A stretch of 64,000 nt of DNA from Candidatus Gastranaerophilales bacterium (GTDB lineage: Bacteria > Cyanobacteriota > Vampirovibrionia > Gastranaerophilales > Gastranaerophilaceae), in the NCBI GenBank assembly GCA_944325025.1, contig CALUYN010000007.1:1-64000 (forward strand), read 5' to 3'. The translations under genes and the position numbers were made by a program. The notes beneath the pieces are model-generated. The model made no database searches. It saw nothing but the letters and a program-made list of their open reading frames with translations, and had not been told where the DNA came from. This document shows positions 8,615 to 17,624 of this stretch, piece after piece. The stretch's first letter is position 1. Every line of letters begins with the position of its first letter.

Positions 8615-8995
8615 ATGCCAGAAAATCTATTATGTTCTAAATCACATGAATATTTATCAGACAACGGCGATAATACGTTTACAATAGGATTAACAGATTA
8701 CGCTGTTGAACAGCTCGGCGACATTGTATTTTTAGAACTGCCTGAAGCCGGAGCAGAATTTAAGAAGGGCGAAACATTTGCGACAGTAGAATCTGTCAAA
8801 GCAGCTTCGGAAATTTACATGCCGATAAGCGGGAAAATTATAGAAGTTAACAATACAGCTGTTGAAACACCTGAAATCCTAAACGAAGACAGCTTTGAAA
8901 AAGGTTGGTTAGTTAAAATTGACCCAACAGGAGATATTGAAGCTGAACAAGCTGATTTATTGGAATACGAAGATTACAAAGAAGAATTGGAATAA
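8615..8995 (+). CDS. gcvH: Glycine cleavage system H protein
   Basis: GcvH carries the lipoyl arm that shuttles the aminomethyl intermediate among the P, T and L proteins. The lipoylated lysine is expected at K62 in ESVKAASEIY. Length (126 residues) is normal. An ATGGAGAATTAAATT site precedes the start. It sits between gcvT and gcvPA with short spacers, so the three are probably cotranscribed. Confidence 0.96.
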   Translation: MPENLLCSKSHEYLSDNGDNTFTIGLTDYAVEQLGDIVFLELPEAGAEFKKGETFATVESVKAASEIYMPISGKIIEVNNTAVETPEILNEDSFEKGWLVKIDPTGDIEAEQADLLEYEDYKEELE

Positions 8996-8998
8996 TAA

Positions 8999-10240
8999 AT
9001 GAAAAATTTTTTAGTACATAATGATGAAGTTAAGCGCGAAATGCTCGAAAGTATAGGAATTTCAAGCATTGAAGATTTGTTCAAACAAATTCCTGCTCAG
9101 GCGCGGATGGGAACTATGAATTTAGAACCCGCTCTCAGTGAAATGGATGCACAAAAACGTATTAAATCTTTATCAAAAAAGAATAATACTGACTATACAA
9201 CATTTCTCGGGGCAGGGGTTTATAACAAATTTATTCCGGCCTGTATTTCTCAGGTTGCAAACAGGTTTGAATTTTTAACCGCTTACACACCCTATCAGCC
9301 TGAAATTTCTCAAGGGACGCTTCAGGTTATGTACGAATTCCAAACAATGATATGCCGCCTTACAGGTATGGATGTATCGAATGCCACAGTATACGACGGA
9401 GCAACAGCCTGTGCAGAAGCTATTTTAATGGCGGTCAGAATATCTAAAAAAGATAAAGTTCTTGTTTCTGAAAAATTAAATCCAGAATATATAAACGTTA
9501 TAAAAACTTACTGTTGGGCAGGCAATATAGAAATTCATATGTTTAGTGAAGTTCCTGCAGACACGTCTGATTATGCCTGTGTAATGGTACAAAATCCTGA
9601 TTATTACGGTGAACTCACTGAAACACCTGCGGTCAGCAATACATTGCTAATCGTTTGCACCAACGTTTCGGCGCTTGCGCTTATAGAACCTCCGCGTGAA
9701 GCTGATATAGTTGTCGGCGACATACAGACGTTAGGGCTTTCAATGTCATTTGGCGGGCCTTATGCAGGATTTATTGCCTGCAAAGAAAAATATTTACGCC
9801 AAATCCCCGGACGCCTCGCCGGCAGAACAGTTGATGCCGACGGGAACCCTGCATACTGTCTTACAATTCAGACAAGAGAACAGCATATAAAACGAGAAAA
9901 AGCAACAAGTAATATCTGTTCAAATCAGGCACTGATGGGGCTTTGTGCAACTCTTTATTTAACTGTTATGGGAGAAAAAGGATTTAAACAGGCGTCATAT
10001 CTATCAGCAAAAATGGCTCACAAGCTGTCTGAAAAACTGGCTGAAAAAGGTATAAAAACGTTAAATAAACAGTTCTTTAACGAATTTGTAATTGAAGTTC
10101 AAAACGCTGATAAAACACTTGCTAAGCTAAAAGAAAACCGAATTATAGGCGGTTTAAAGCTCGATAGCAACAAAATACTTGTTGCCGCAACCGAAATGAT
10201 TACGGATGAAGATATTGAAAATTATGCAGCCTGTATTTAA
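8999..10240 (+). CDS. gcvPA: Glycine dehydrogenase (decarboxylating) subunit 1
   Basis: This is the N-terminal half of the split PLP-dependent P protein. Recognisable segments are FLGAGVYNKFIPA near residue 70, YTPYQPEISQGTLQ near 98 and MSFGGPYAGFIA near 249. The PLP lysine is on subunit 2 (gcvPB), which is not next to it or anywhere else in the window. At 413 residues it is slightly shorter than typical (about 440). It starts 3 bases after gcvH, so translation is probably coupled. Confidence 0.94.
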   Translation: MKNFLVHNDEVKREMLESIGISSIEDLFKQIPAQARMGTMNLEPALSEMDAQKRIKSLSKKNNTDYTTFLGAGVYNKFIPACISQVANRFEFLTAYTPYQPEISQGTLQVMYEFQTMICRLTGMDVSNATVYDGATACAEAILMAVRISKKDKVLVSEKLNPEYINVIKTYCWAGNIEIHMFSEVPADTSDYACVMVQNPDYYGELTETPAVSNTLLIVCTNVSALALIEPPREADIVVGDIQTLGLSMSFGGPYAGFIACKEKYLRQIPGRLAGRTVDADGNPAYCLTIQTREQHIKREKATSNICSNQALMGLCATLYLTVMGEKGFKQASYLSAKMAHKLSEKLAEKGIKTLNKQFFNEFVIEVQNADKTLAKLKENRIIGGLKLDSNKILVAATEMITDEDIENYAACI

Positions 10241-10581
10241 GCCTGCTTAAATGAATTATAGAAAACAGAAAATGCTTTTTTAGGACTTTCAAATTCTTTC
10301 AGCGAGCAGCCTTTGATAAAATACATGCTGTCATCAGTTTCAACCATTAAGTCAATTCTTTTTTTTGAATTTCTCCAATAAATTAGGAAATTTGATATAT
10401 TATCATCAGGAGCTGAAACTTTTACTTCAATCAATCCGTTTGATTGTGTAACATTAGGCCTTTTAACTTCTCTCTCATCAATATAAACAGTTGCATAATT
10501 CTGTTTAACTTCCGGCGGATTATCAATTTTAGCCTTAAAAGATAAATTTGAATCCAACTCTGTAATTATAACGTCCTGCAT
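10237..10581 (-). CDS. Hypothetical protein, 114 residues
   Basis: I do not recognise a family. The product is a soluble, mixed-charge protein with alternating hydrophobic residues suggesting beta strands (AKIDNPPEVKQNYATVYI, LIEVKVSAPDDNISNFLIYW) and no signal peptide or membrane segment. Its stop overlaps the gcvPA stop by 4 bases in convergent orientation. AGGATTTTATT precedes the start. Moderate confidence that it is a real gene. Confidence 0.6.
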   Translation of the reverse strand: MQDVIITELDSNLSFKAKIDNPPEVKQNYATVYIDEREVKRPNVTQSNGLIEVKVSAPDDNISNFLIYWRNSKKRIDLMVETDDSMYFIKGCSLKEFESPKKAFSVFYNSFKQA

Positions 10582-10769
10582 AATAAAATCCTATTATTTT
10601 TTGACAACTTTGTGCTGTTTTTTTTAATCCACAATAGTCTTTGCTATCTTAAATTAAATGGCCTTTCTTTTTTGCCTGCTCTTTCAAAGCTCCAAGTGTT
10701 GCTTTCTTTTTGGTTACGCAATAACCTGTACTATCTGAAAATAACCTAAGTGGTCTTTTCTTTTTTGCC
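10582..10769. other. AT-rich gap without a gene
   Basis: About 190 bases contain two related pyrimidine-rich stretches, TGGCCTTTCTTTTTTGCCTG and TGGTCTTTTCTTTTTTGCCT, about 80 bases apart. They may be remnants of a dispersed repeat. I see no gene or RNA signature. Confidence 0.4.
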
Positions 10770-10800
10770 TACTTTTTTCTTTTTAGTAAAGAAAAAAGTA
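10770..10800 (-). terminator. Terminator of tRNA-Val
   Basis: TACTTTTTTCTTT and AAAGAAAAAAGTA form a perfect inverted repeat around a 5-base loop, directly downstream of the tRNA-Val 3' end on the minus strand. The stem is all A/T apart from two pairs, so it is weak as a hairpin, but its position and T-run fit termination. Confidence 0.5.
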
Positions 10801-10876
10801 TGGTGGGCGATACGTGACTCGAACACGTGACCCCCACAACGTCAATGTGGTGCGCTACCAACTGTGCCAATCGCCC
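10801..10876 (-). tRNA. tRNA-Val (GAC anticodon)
   Basis: The minus strand folds as a cloverleaf: acceptor GGGCGAT with ATCGCCC, a D arm around GCACAGTTGGTAGCGC, anticodon stem CCACA/TGTGG with loop TTGACGT (anticodon GAC), and T arm CACGTGTTCGAGTCACGT. The discriminator is A, and the terminal CCA is encoded (TGG at 10801-10803 on the plus strand). Total 76 nt. Confidence 0.95.
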
Positions 10877-10913
10877 GTGCTCTATTCAGTTGAGATAATT
10901 ATAACACAAAAAT

Positions 10914-11615
10914 CTAAAAATGCATAGCATCAACTTGTTTTAAAATAGTTTGAATATCTTTTAACAGCTCGCTTTCCATAAACAACAATTCCTGTTTGTT
11001 GCAGTCATCGTTTTCATACTTCATTTTAGCAAGTTTTGTCATGACAACTTTGTTAAAAGATAAATATTCCGAACAGTGTTCAATAATGTCAACGGCTCTA
11101 TAAGGCACAGGGCGGTCATACAACCTCAATACAGACCTGAATATAACAACTAAAGTTTTAATTACATTATTTAGAACTTTTTTCATTTCTCTATCTGAGC
11201 GAATATTCATTAAGAAATTATTTTTATATTTTAAAAGAAGATTTTTAATCTCTGATTCGCATTCCAGACGTAAAAAATATTTATTTATATTGATTGACGG
11301 AACCATATCTTCACCGTACAAAAGGCGGTAATTATCTTTCATATCAGAGTATTCAATAGTGTATACGTCGAACGAAGAATACCATTCATCTCTGTTCATA
11401 ATTACAGGGATAGGATTTTTTGCCTTAACCCATTTTTGAACAGGTTTTGATATCGCATACAAATTCTCAGCAGTCAGCTGATTTGTAACAATCATAAGAT
11501 TGAGATTATTTTTAGCATCCTCAACATTAGCCTGAGATCCGAACGCGAAAACAGATACTAAATTGTCACCTAAATTAAATTTCAATTCCTCTAAAAATGT
11601 ATCCAAATTTTTCAT
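10914..11615 (-). CDS. Nucleotidyltransferase-fold protein, probably degenerate
   Basis: The segment VFAFGSQANVEDAKNNLNLM near residue 26 resembles the GS motif and following acidic strand of the polymerase-beta nucleotidyltransferase fold. The usual GSxAxGxxxxxSDxD pattern is not intact: the second aspartate position is NLN. The rest is helical, as in HEPN/KNTase-type proteins. I chose the ATG at 11615 because GGAAAGGG lies upstream; a longer TTG start at 11636 is less likely. 233 residues. It may be an inactive relative with a binding role. The function is not established. Confidence 0.6.
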   Translation of the reverse strand: MKNLDTFLEELKFNLGDNLVSVFAFGSQANVEDAKNNLNLMIVTNQLTAENLYAISKPVQKWVKAKNPIPVIMNRDEWYSSFDVYTIEYSDMKDNYRLLYGEDMVPSININKYFLRLECESEIKNLLLKYKNNFLMNIRSDREMKKVLNNVIKTLVVIFRSVLRLYDRPVPYRAVDIIEHCSEYLSFNKVVMTKLAKMKYENDDCNKQELLFMESELLKDIQTILKQVDAMHF

Positions 11616-11713
11616 TCTTTTTACCCTTTCCGTCAATATTCGTCAGACTTTATATATTATCGTTAGTCACTCACTTCTGTTCGTTCCCGCTTTTGCGCTA
11701 CCGCCAACTATTT

Positions 11714-12415
11714 TTACCAACTTCCGGAACAGCCGCTTCCGCCAAAGCCTCCGCCTCCGCCAAAACCGCCGAAACTGCTAGAATTAAATCTTCTGCGGCG
11801 TGGTGAACATAACGCTCCTAATATAACTATAGGCCAAGCCCACCAAGGAATATCACCGCCGCTGCTTTTCGAACCGGAAGATGAAGGCGATAATGCAGGC
11901 GGACAGACACCTTGCTTTTTGATTTTAACACCTTCTGCCTGAGCAACAGTTTGCGCTAATAAGTAAGTACCTCTTCTTATACCTGATTCATAATTATTCT
12001 GCTTATAATAGGGCAAAATATCATTATTCATAATATTTTCAAGGGCGCTTACTGGAATTTTACTTTCAAGTCCCAGACCTTGCTCAATACGCATTCTGCG
12101 TTCACTTAAAGCTGTTAAATAAACCATACCGTTGTTTTTGCCGACAGCTCCAAGTTTGTACGACCTTCCGATATCAAGGGCTACATCTTCAACAGTTCTG
12201 CCGTTCAAGGAAGGCAATGTCACAACAACAAGGTCTGCTCCGGATTTTTTCTGCAAATCCCAAAGTGTCATATTCAAATCATTTTCAACTTCTTCAGAGA
12301 GCAAATTTGCCTCATCTGCAATAAATCCGTTAAACTTCAATGTAATATCTGCATTTGCGCCCAACGGCAAAAACACCAAAAGGAATAAAATTAATAACCA
12401 ACTCTTCTTAAACAT
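11714..12415 (-). CDS. TPM-domain exported or membrane protein (YgcG-like)
   Basis: A signal-anchor segment (SWLLILFLLVFLPLGANA, residues 5-22) is followed by a TPM domain (FNGFIADEANLLSEEVENDL to about residue 150). The motif LGAVGKNNGMVYLTALSERR is characteristic. A second hydrophobic stretch (WWAWPIVILGALC) and a Gly-rich tail ending GFGGSGCSGSW complete the YgcG-like layout. In this family the TPM domain is thought to act in membrane-protein repair or phosphatase-like roles. The start at 12415 is chosen because the longer open frame runs into tRNA-Cys. 233 residues. Confidence 0.85.
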   Translation of the reverse strand: MFKKSWLLILFLLVFLPLGANADITLKFNGFIADEANLLSEEVENDLNMTLWDLQKKSGADLVVVTLPSLNGRTVEDVALDIGRSYKLGAVGKNNGMVYLTALSERRMRIEQGLGLESKIPVSALENIMNNDILPYYKQNNYESGIRRGTYLLAQTVAQAEGVKIKKQGVCPPALSPSSSGSKSSGGDIPWWAWPIVILGALCSPRRRRFNSSSFGGFGGGGGFGGSGCSGSW

Positions 12416-12469
12416 ACAGAAATTGTACCAGTATATAAAGATTATGTCAAGCATAGATAAAATAAAAAA

Positions 12470-12540
12470 AGGCGACACCCAGATTCGAACTGGGGATAAG
12501 AGCTTTGCAGGCTCCTGCCTTACCACTTGGCCATGTCGCC
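12470..12540 (-). tRNA. tRNA-Cys (GCA anticodon)
   Basis: The cloverleaf reads GGCGACA acceptor, D arm GCCAAGTGGTAAGGC, anticodon arm GGAGC-CTGCAAA-GCTCT (anticodon GCA), T arm CCCAGTTCGAATCTGGG and TGTCGCC. The discriminator is U, as expected for Cys. CCA is not encoded, unlike the nearby tRNA-Val. A T-run follows immediately. Confidence 0.95.
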
Positions 12541-12591
12541 TTGACCGTTTCTTTATCATAAAAAAGACATACTAAAAAGTCAAGATAAACA

Positions 12592-12620
12592 TTGACAAAA
12601 TAAACAAAATCGTAAATAAT
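12592..12620 (+). promoter_or_regulatory. Promoter of pilin 1
   Basis: TTGACA (12592-12597), a 17-base spacer and AATAAT (12615-12620) form a good vegetative promoter. The ribosome binding site TTGGAGGT and the ATG at 12645 follow, so the start lies 25 bases after the -10 box. Confidence 0.65.
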
Positions 12621-12644
12621 AAAAATAAACTTGGAGGTATAAAT

Positions 12645-13514
12645 ATGTTGAATAGAGAAGCTTTAAAGTGCCCCCCCCGCAAAGATAACCGCATAGCAAG
12701 GGTTTTAAGGTTAAACATTTACAAATTTTGTAAAAAATACTATAGTAGTGATATGATACATCACTTTATTGGGAGATTTAATTTTAAAAAAGCGGCGTTT
12801 ACTCTGGTAGAAAGAGGTGCACAAGCAGCCCAATCTCACAATATTCGTCGACCCGCTTTTACTTTAGCGGAAGTTTTAATCACACTCGGCATAATAGGTG
12901 TTGTGGCTGCTTTGACTATTCCTTCTTTAGTTAATAATTACAAAAAACAAGAATATTCGGCAAAAATAAAAAAATTCTACAGTACCATGTCACAGGCCAT
13001 TGAACATTCAGAGGTTGATAATGGGCCTGCTTTATACTGGAGTAAAGATGCACAACTTTATACTGACGATGGGAAAGTGGACTGGGATGGAAATGCAAAT
13101 TTAAATGCTATATTTATGAAAAAGTATATTTTACCGTATTTGAAATACTTAAATGAAGGAACTGAAGTAGGTATGCAGAATTACAATTATTATACAATCA
13201 ATCTGAGTGATGGTTCTACATTTAGTGTACACAATGGTGATTGTCTTGACATAATGTATGATATAAACGGTCTGAGAAAGCCTCCAAATTCTGATGGGCA
13301 GGATACATTCAGATTTCTCATGTGCTTTACTGACATAACAAGAATAAATTATTTTAAAGATAAAAATAAATTCTTTGGGACATACAGTTACTATAATGAT
13401 ACTTCACGCGAAGAAATGAAAAACAAATGTAAAACAACGCCATCTTACTGCTCAGCATTGTTAGAAATAGACGGTTGGGAATTTAAAAAAGACTACCCTT
13501 TCAAGTTAAAATAA
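12645..13514 (+). CDS. Type IV pilin-like secreted protein (pilin 1) with poly-C leader
   Basis: A class III prepilin segment, AFTLAEVLITLGIIGVVAAL, starts near residue 71 and is followed by a conserved helix (KIKKFYSTMSQAIEHS) and a globular C-terminal domain with paired cysteines. A prepilin peptidase would remove the preceding residues. The leader is abnormally long. From the strong GGAGG/ATG at 12645 it runs through a C8 tract (12671-12678) and contains a second, partial prepilin motif (FKKAAFTLVERG) about 18 residues before the real one. An internal ATG at 12754 could give a shorter leader. The frame is open with C8. No adjacent pilus operon. Likely a minor pilin or pseudopilin using the PilM/N/O machinery. 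Confidence 0.82.
   Translation: MLNREALKCPPRKDNRIARVLRLNIYKFCKKYYSSDMIHHFIGRFNFKKAAFTLVERGAQAAQSHNIRRPAFTLAEVLITLGIIGVVAALTIPSLVNNYKKQEYSAKIKKFYSTMSQAIEHSEVDNGPALYWSKDAQLYTDDGKVDWDGNANLNAIFMKKYILPYLKYLNEGTEVGMQNYNYYTINLSDGSTFSVHNGDCLDIMYDINGLRKPPNSDGQDTFRFLMCFTDITRINYFKDKNKFFGTYSYYNDTSREEMKNKCKTTPSYCSALLEIDGWEFKKDYPFKLK
12671..12678 (+). repeat. C8 homopolymer in the pilin 1 leader
   Basis: Eight C residues begin 27 bases after the pilin 1 start codon. A change of one base would shift the reading frame before the prepilin motif. G/C runs of this length are otherwise seen only in the three other pilin leaders. Confidence 0.8.
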
Positions 13515-13525
13515 AAATCATAATA

Positions 13526-13556
13526 AAAAAGAACCGCTTTTAAAGCGGTTCTTTTG
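13526..13556. terminator. Bidirectional terminator between pilin 1 and adhE
   Basis: AAAAAGAACCGCTTT and AAAGCGGTTCTTTT pair around a 1-2 base loop. A-runs and T-runs flank both sides, so it can serve pilin 1 on the plus strand and adhE on the minus strand. Confidence 0.8.
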
Positions 13557-13574
13557 TTATTCTTACAAATTCGA

Positions 13575-16250
13575 TTACTTGGTTTGGTAATAATCTCTTA
13601 CAACACCTTCGTAAGCGTCTTTGTAAATAGCTTTAATATCTTCCATCAACGGATAAGCAGGGTTTGCACCAGTACATTGATCGTCGAATGCCAATTCAAC
13701 CATTTCATCCAACTTAGCGTTGAAGTCTGCTTCTTTGACGCCAAAGTCTTTGATTGAATTCGGAAGATTTACAGCTTTCATTAATTTGTCAATTGCTTGG
13801 ATTAACAATTCAACTTTTTCATCGTCATTCTTTCCGCCTAAGCCGAGTTCATCAGCAATCTGAGCATATTTTGCTTTTGCATTCGGGAATTTATACTGCG
13901 GGAAGATACATTGTTTTTTCGGACAATCAACAGCGTTGTATTTGATTACTTGTCTGATTAACAATGCGTTTGCAACACCGTGAGGTACGTTAAACATAGC
14001 ACCGAGTTTGTGAGCCATTGAGTGGCACAATCCTAAAAATGCGTTTGCAAATGCCATACCTGCAATTGTTGCTGCATAGTGCATTTTTTCTCTTGCAATC
14101 GGATCGTTTGCACCTTCAGACCAAGATCTTTCAAGGTATCTGAATACAAGTTTTGTTGCTTCCAATGCATTTGAATTTGTAAAGTTTGTAGCCATAGCTG
14201 ATACATAAGCTTCAATAGAGTGAACCAATGCATCAATACCTGATGCTGCTGTCAAACCTTTTGGCATACCGTCAACAAAGTTCGGGTCGATGATTGCCAT
14301 ATTAGGAGTCAATGCATAATCTGCAATAGCGTATTTTACGTGAGTTTCATCGTCTGTAATAATAGCAAACGGTGTAACTTCTGAACCTGTACCTGAAGTT
14401 GTCGGGATTGCAACCATTGTTGCTTTTTTACCGAGTTCAGGAATACGGCAGATTCTCTTTCTGATATCCATAAATCTCATTGAAATATCTTCAAATACAG
14501 TATCAGGCTGTTCATACATCAACCACATAATCTTAGCAGCATCCATAGGAGATCCGCCGCCAAGTGATATGATTACATCAGGTTCATAAGGTCTGATAAT
14601 TTCCATAGCCTGATTAATTGTAGACAATGTCGGATCCGGTTTTACATCAAAGAATATCTGGTGATCAATTCCTACTTCATCCAACACGTTAACAATATGG
14701 TCTACTGCACCTGAGTTAAATAAGAACCTGTCAGTTACAATAAAGGCGCGTTTTTTGCCTTCAAGTTCACGAAGCGCAAGGTCTACTGCACCTCTTTTGA
14801 AGTAAACTTTTGGCGGAACTTTAAACCATAGCATGTTTTCTCTCCTTTCTGCAACTGTTTTGTAGTTCAATAAGTTTTCAACACCTATGTTACCTGAAAC
14901 GGCGTTTTTACCCCATGAACCGCAGCCAAGTGATAATGACGGTTCAAGTTTGAAGTTGTACAAATCACCAATACCGCCCTGTGCAGATGGTGAGTTAATC
15001 AATACACGGCAAGCCGGCATTTTTTCAGCAAACTTATCGACTCTTTCCTGATGACGTGTATCTGTGTAAAGGTCTGCAGAGTGGCCTGCTCCGCCTTTTG
15101 AAACAAGTTCGTATGTCATTTCTGTTGCTTCATCGAAGTCTTTTGCTCTATACATTGTCAAAATCGGAGATAATTTTTCTCTTGAGAACGGATCTTCCCA
15201 ATCAACAGAAGGTCTTTCAGCCAACAAAATTTTAGCTGTTGAAGGAACTTTAAATCCTGCAAGTTCTGCAATTCTGTGTGCGCTCTGACCTACGATGTCA
15301 GGATGAGCTGTACCGCGTTTCGGGTCTATGAACGGAAGATCTATTAATTTCTTTTCATCAGACGGAGTCAAAAGATGAGCACCTCTGTAGATGAATTCTT
15401 TTTTAACTTCTTCGTAAATTTCATCAACAACGATTACAGATTGTTCTGAAGCACAAATCATACCGTTATCAAAAGTTTTTGACATCATAATTGAAGATAC
15501 AGCCATTTTGATATCAGCTGTTTCGTCAATAACTGCAGCAGCGTTACCAGGGCCGACGCCTAATGCAGGGTTGCCTGATGAGTAGGCTGCTTTAACCATT
15601 CCCGGACCGCCTGTTGCTAATATACAAGCAATTGACTGGTGTTTCATCAGCTGATTAGACAAATCAATCGACGGAACATCTATCCATCCGATAATATCTT
15701 CCGGCGCACCGGCTTTAACAGCAGCATCTAAAACAACTTTTGCAGCTGCAATTGTACATTTTGTAGCTCTCGGGTGCGGTGAAAAGATAATTGCGTTTCT
15801 TGTTTTCAAAGCAATTAATGATTTAAATATTGCAGTTGATGTCGGGTTAGTAGTAGGAACGATACCTGCAATAACTCCCAGAGGGTCAGCTACAATCTTA
15901 ATTCCGTTAGTTTTATCTTCTTTAATAATTCCGCAAGTTTTAGCGTTTTTGTGTTTGTTGTAGATGTATTCGGATGCGAAGTGGTTTTTAATAATTTTAT
16001 CTTCCAATACACCCATACCTGTTTCTTCAACAGCCATTCTTGCAAGAGGGATACGTGCTTTGTCAGCGGCAGTAGCAGCAGCTTTGAAAATTGCATCCAC
16101 TTGTTCTTGAGAAAATGTTGAGTAAATCTTTTGAGCCTTCTTAACTCTTTCGATTAACAATTCCAATTGTTCAGCGGTTTCAACTTTGCTTGAATCGCTT
16201 TGTAAAGCTTTTTCAAGGTTTTCAACCGTTTTTTTGTTTTTTGTTGTCAT
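13575..16250 (-). CDS. adhE: Bifunctional acetaldehyde-CoA / alcohol dehydrogenase
   Basis: AdhE reduces acetyl-CoA to ethanol with two NADH, a main fermentative electron sink. The N-terminal aldehyde dehydrogenase half has the catalytic cysteine in NGMICASEQS. The C-terminal iron-dependent alcohol dehydrogenase half (from about residue 450) has GGGSPMDAAKIMW and the metal-binding histidines in HSMAHKLGAMFNVPHG. The 891-residue length matches the family. I chose the ATG at 16250, with AAGGAG upstream; an upstream in-frame start at 16277 lacks a site. Monocistronic, between a bidirectional terminator and a repeat-type element. Implies a fermentative anaerobe. Confidence 0.97.
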   Translation of the reverse strand: MTTKNKKTVENLEKALQSDSSKVETAEQLELLIERVKKAQKIYSTFSQEQVDAIFKAAATAADKARIPLARMAVEETGMGVLEDKIIKNHFASEYIYNKHKNAKTCGIIKEDKTNGIKIVADPLGVIAGIVPTTNPTSTAIFKSLIALKTRNAIIFSPHPRATKCTIAAAKVVLDAAVKAGAPEDIIGWIDVPSIDLSNQLMKHQSIACILATGGPGMVKAAYSSGNPALGVGPGNAAAVIDETADIKMAVSSIMMSKTFDNGMICASEQSVIVVDEIYEEVKKEFIYRGAHLLTPSDEKKLIDLPFIDPKRGTAHPDIVGQSAHRIAELAGFKVPSTAKILLAERPSVDWEDPFSREKLSPILTMYRAKDFDEATEMTYELVSKGGAGHSADLYTDTRHQERVDKFAEKMPACRVLINSPSAQGGIGDLYNFKLEPSLSLGCGSWGKNAVSGNIGVENLLNYKTVAERRENMLWFKVPPKVYFKRGAVDLALRELEGKKRAFIVTDRFLFNSGAVDHIVNVLDEVGIDHQIFFDVKPDPTLSTINQAMEIIRPYEPDVIISLGGGSPMDAAKIMWLMYEQPDTVFEDISMRFMDIRKRICRIPELGKKATMVAIPTTSGTGSEVTPFAIITDDETHVKYAIADYALTPNMAIIDPNFVDGMPKGLTAASGIDALVHSIEAYVSAMATNFTNSNALEATKLVFRYLERSWSEGANDPIAREKMHYAATIAGMAFANAFLGLCHSMAHKLGAMFNVPHGVANALLIRQVIKYNAVDCPKKQCIFPQYKFPNAKAKYAQIADELGLGGKNDDEKVELLIQAIDKLMKAVNLPNSIKDFGVKEADFNAKLDEMVELAFDDQCTGANPAYPLMEDIKAIYKDAYEGVVRDYYQTK

Positions 16251-16387
16251 AGTTTTGTATCTCCTTGTGCTCAGCACATTTTATAAAATAAATTTTATTC
16301 GTGATTTATTTCACAATTACATTATAAAACAATTGAGTTTAAAAAGCAAGTGTATTTTTTACAATCTTTATACAAATTTAATATTTT

Positions 16388-16859
16388 CATAAAGAATATT
16401 ATCGGAAACTAAACAATCTGCTAAAGATACCTTGTTGGTCCTTTCTTGTGCCGACAAGAAAGGACCGCAAAGAAACTCTCGGCTTTCACTCCGTTCACTA
16501 ATCAATTGTAATTGCTCAACCTAAGGTGAGCAAACTCACTATCATTCAGACAATGCTCACCTCGTTATTGTTTCGCAAACATTGATTGTTCACTCCGCTA
16601 ACAGCCGAATTATTTGTTCTATTGCGACGATAGCGGAATGAACAATAATCTCAGGCGAAGCAGATGACAAAGGCGTGTATTGTTTGAGTGTAACGAGTTT
16701 ACACGCCTTATAGCTGAGCCTTTAAAGATTATTAGTGAATGAAGCGTGTTCGCTGGTTTACGTCGCTTTTCCATAAAAGCGACCGCTGTGCGCGTAGCAC
16801 CCGCCGGAGGCAAAGAAAGTATGTTAGATTGTTTTTAGTTTCCGATAATATTCTTTATG
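16388..16859. mobile_element. MITE-like element with about 32-base terminal inverted repeats
   Basis: The left end CATAAAGAATATTATCGGAA continuing to AACAATCT (16388-16419) is repeated in inverted orientation at 16826-16859, with a 2-base indel. Between them are about 400 bases without a gene. They include a 13-base perfect hairpin (GGTCCTTTCTTGT / ACAAGAAAGGACC, 16438-16467) and several stretches rich in short inverted copies. No transposase is encoded. It may be a non-autonomous element or a large foldback structure. A target duplication could not be identified with certainty. Confidence 0.55.
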
Positions 16860-16903
16860 TAAAATATATTTACAAGAACTAAATAATATAATATATTTAT
16901 ATT

Positions 16904-17605
16904 ATGAATATGTTTCAAAAAATCATTTATTTTTTCCTGCAAATGCAAGAGAGAGCACTCAGCAAAAAACTAAGCAGGCATTTAAAGGCATCCAGCACCA
17001 ATTCGACTTCTAAAACAGTGCTGTCAACAGGCGTAACTATGACTCTGAACGCTGAAACAGAAAAAAATAAAGAGCTTGTCAAAAAAAATGTTTCAGACAT
17101 AGTAAAAAGCTGTAATAACGACCCGGACAAACTTTTAGCCTTTATTGAAAGCAAAGGAACAAAAGTTGTAAAACTTGATAACGCTGATAAATTACTTGCC
17201 GCAATCAAGGAAGAAGAAGGGCTTGTAACCGAACTTAAAGGCATTGAAGCATTTTATATAAATTTAATTACAAACTCTGGATTTTCGTTCAAATCAAAAC
17301 CAATATTTATTATGAGAAACGGAAACATTGATCCTTACTACATGGCACACCAGTTTTATAAGTGGTATGCGCTTGAAATGAAACTTCCGGGCTTTGATTT
17401 TATTTCACAAAAACTTTTTAAAATATACTTAAACTCAGATGAGGCAATACTTTCCAATCTTAACCTTGATGAAATGACTGGACTTAAAGAAGCTATTAAC
17501 CGGGATCAGGAAGCCACTGATTTTGCCCTTGAAATAGCAAAATCAAAAGAAGGCTCTAAAAAAGTTCTCGATAAGATGAAAAATGACGGCGGAGCAAATA
17601 TCTGA
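16904..17605 (+). CDS. Hypothetical protein, 233 residues
   Basis: No family recognised. The N-terminus (MNMFQKIIYFFLQMQERA) could be a short amphipathic membrane-binding helix. A low-complexity Ser/Thr/Lys stretch follows (about 22-45), then a largely helical acidic/basic domain ending in a Lys-rich tail. An in-frame ATG two codons on is an alternative start. It lies directly after the inverted-repeat element and convergent to the rhodanese gene. A short hairpin around 17605-17630 (GGACAGTAAAACTGCCC) may end transcription. Confidence 0.65.
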   Translation: MNMFQKIIYFFLQMQERALSKKLSRHLKASSTNSTSKTVLSTGVTMTLNAETEKNKELVKKNVSDIVKSCNNDPDKLLAFIESKGTKVVKLDNADKLLAAIKEEEGLVTELKGIEAFYINLITNSGFSFKSKPIFIMRNGNIDPYYMAHQFYKWYALEMKLPGFDFISQKLFKIYLNSDEAILSNLNLDEMTGLKEAINRDQEATDFALEIAKSKEGSKKVLDKMKNDGGANI

Positions 17606-17624
17606 AAGGACAGTAAAACTGCCC

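Noticed and set aside
12416..12559. N-terminal extension of the TPM-domain protein
   Set aside because: It would be translated from tRNA-Cys sequence; the signal peptide begins at 12415.
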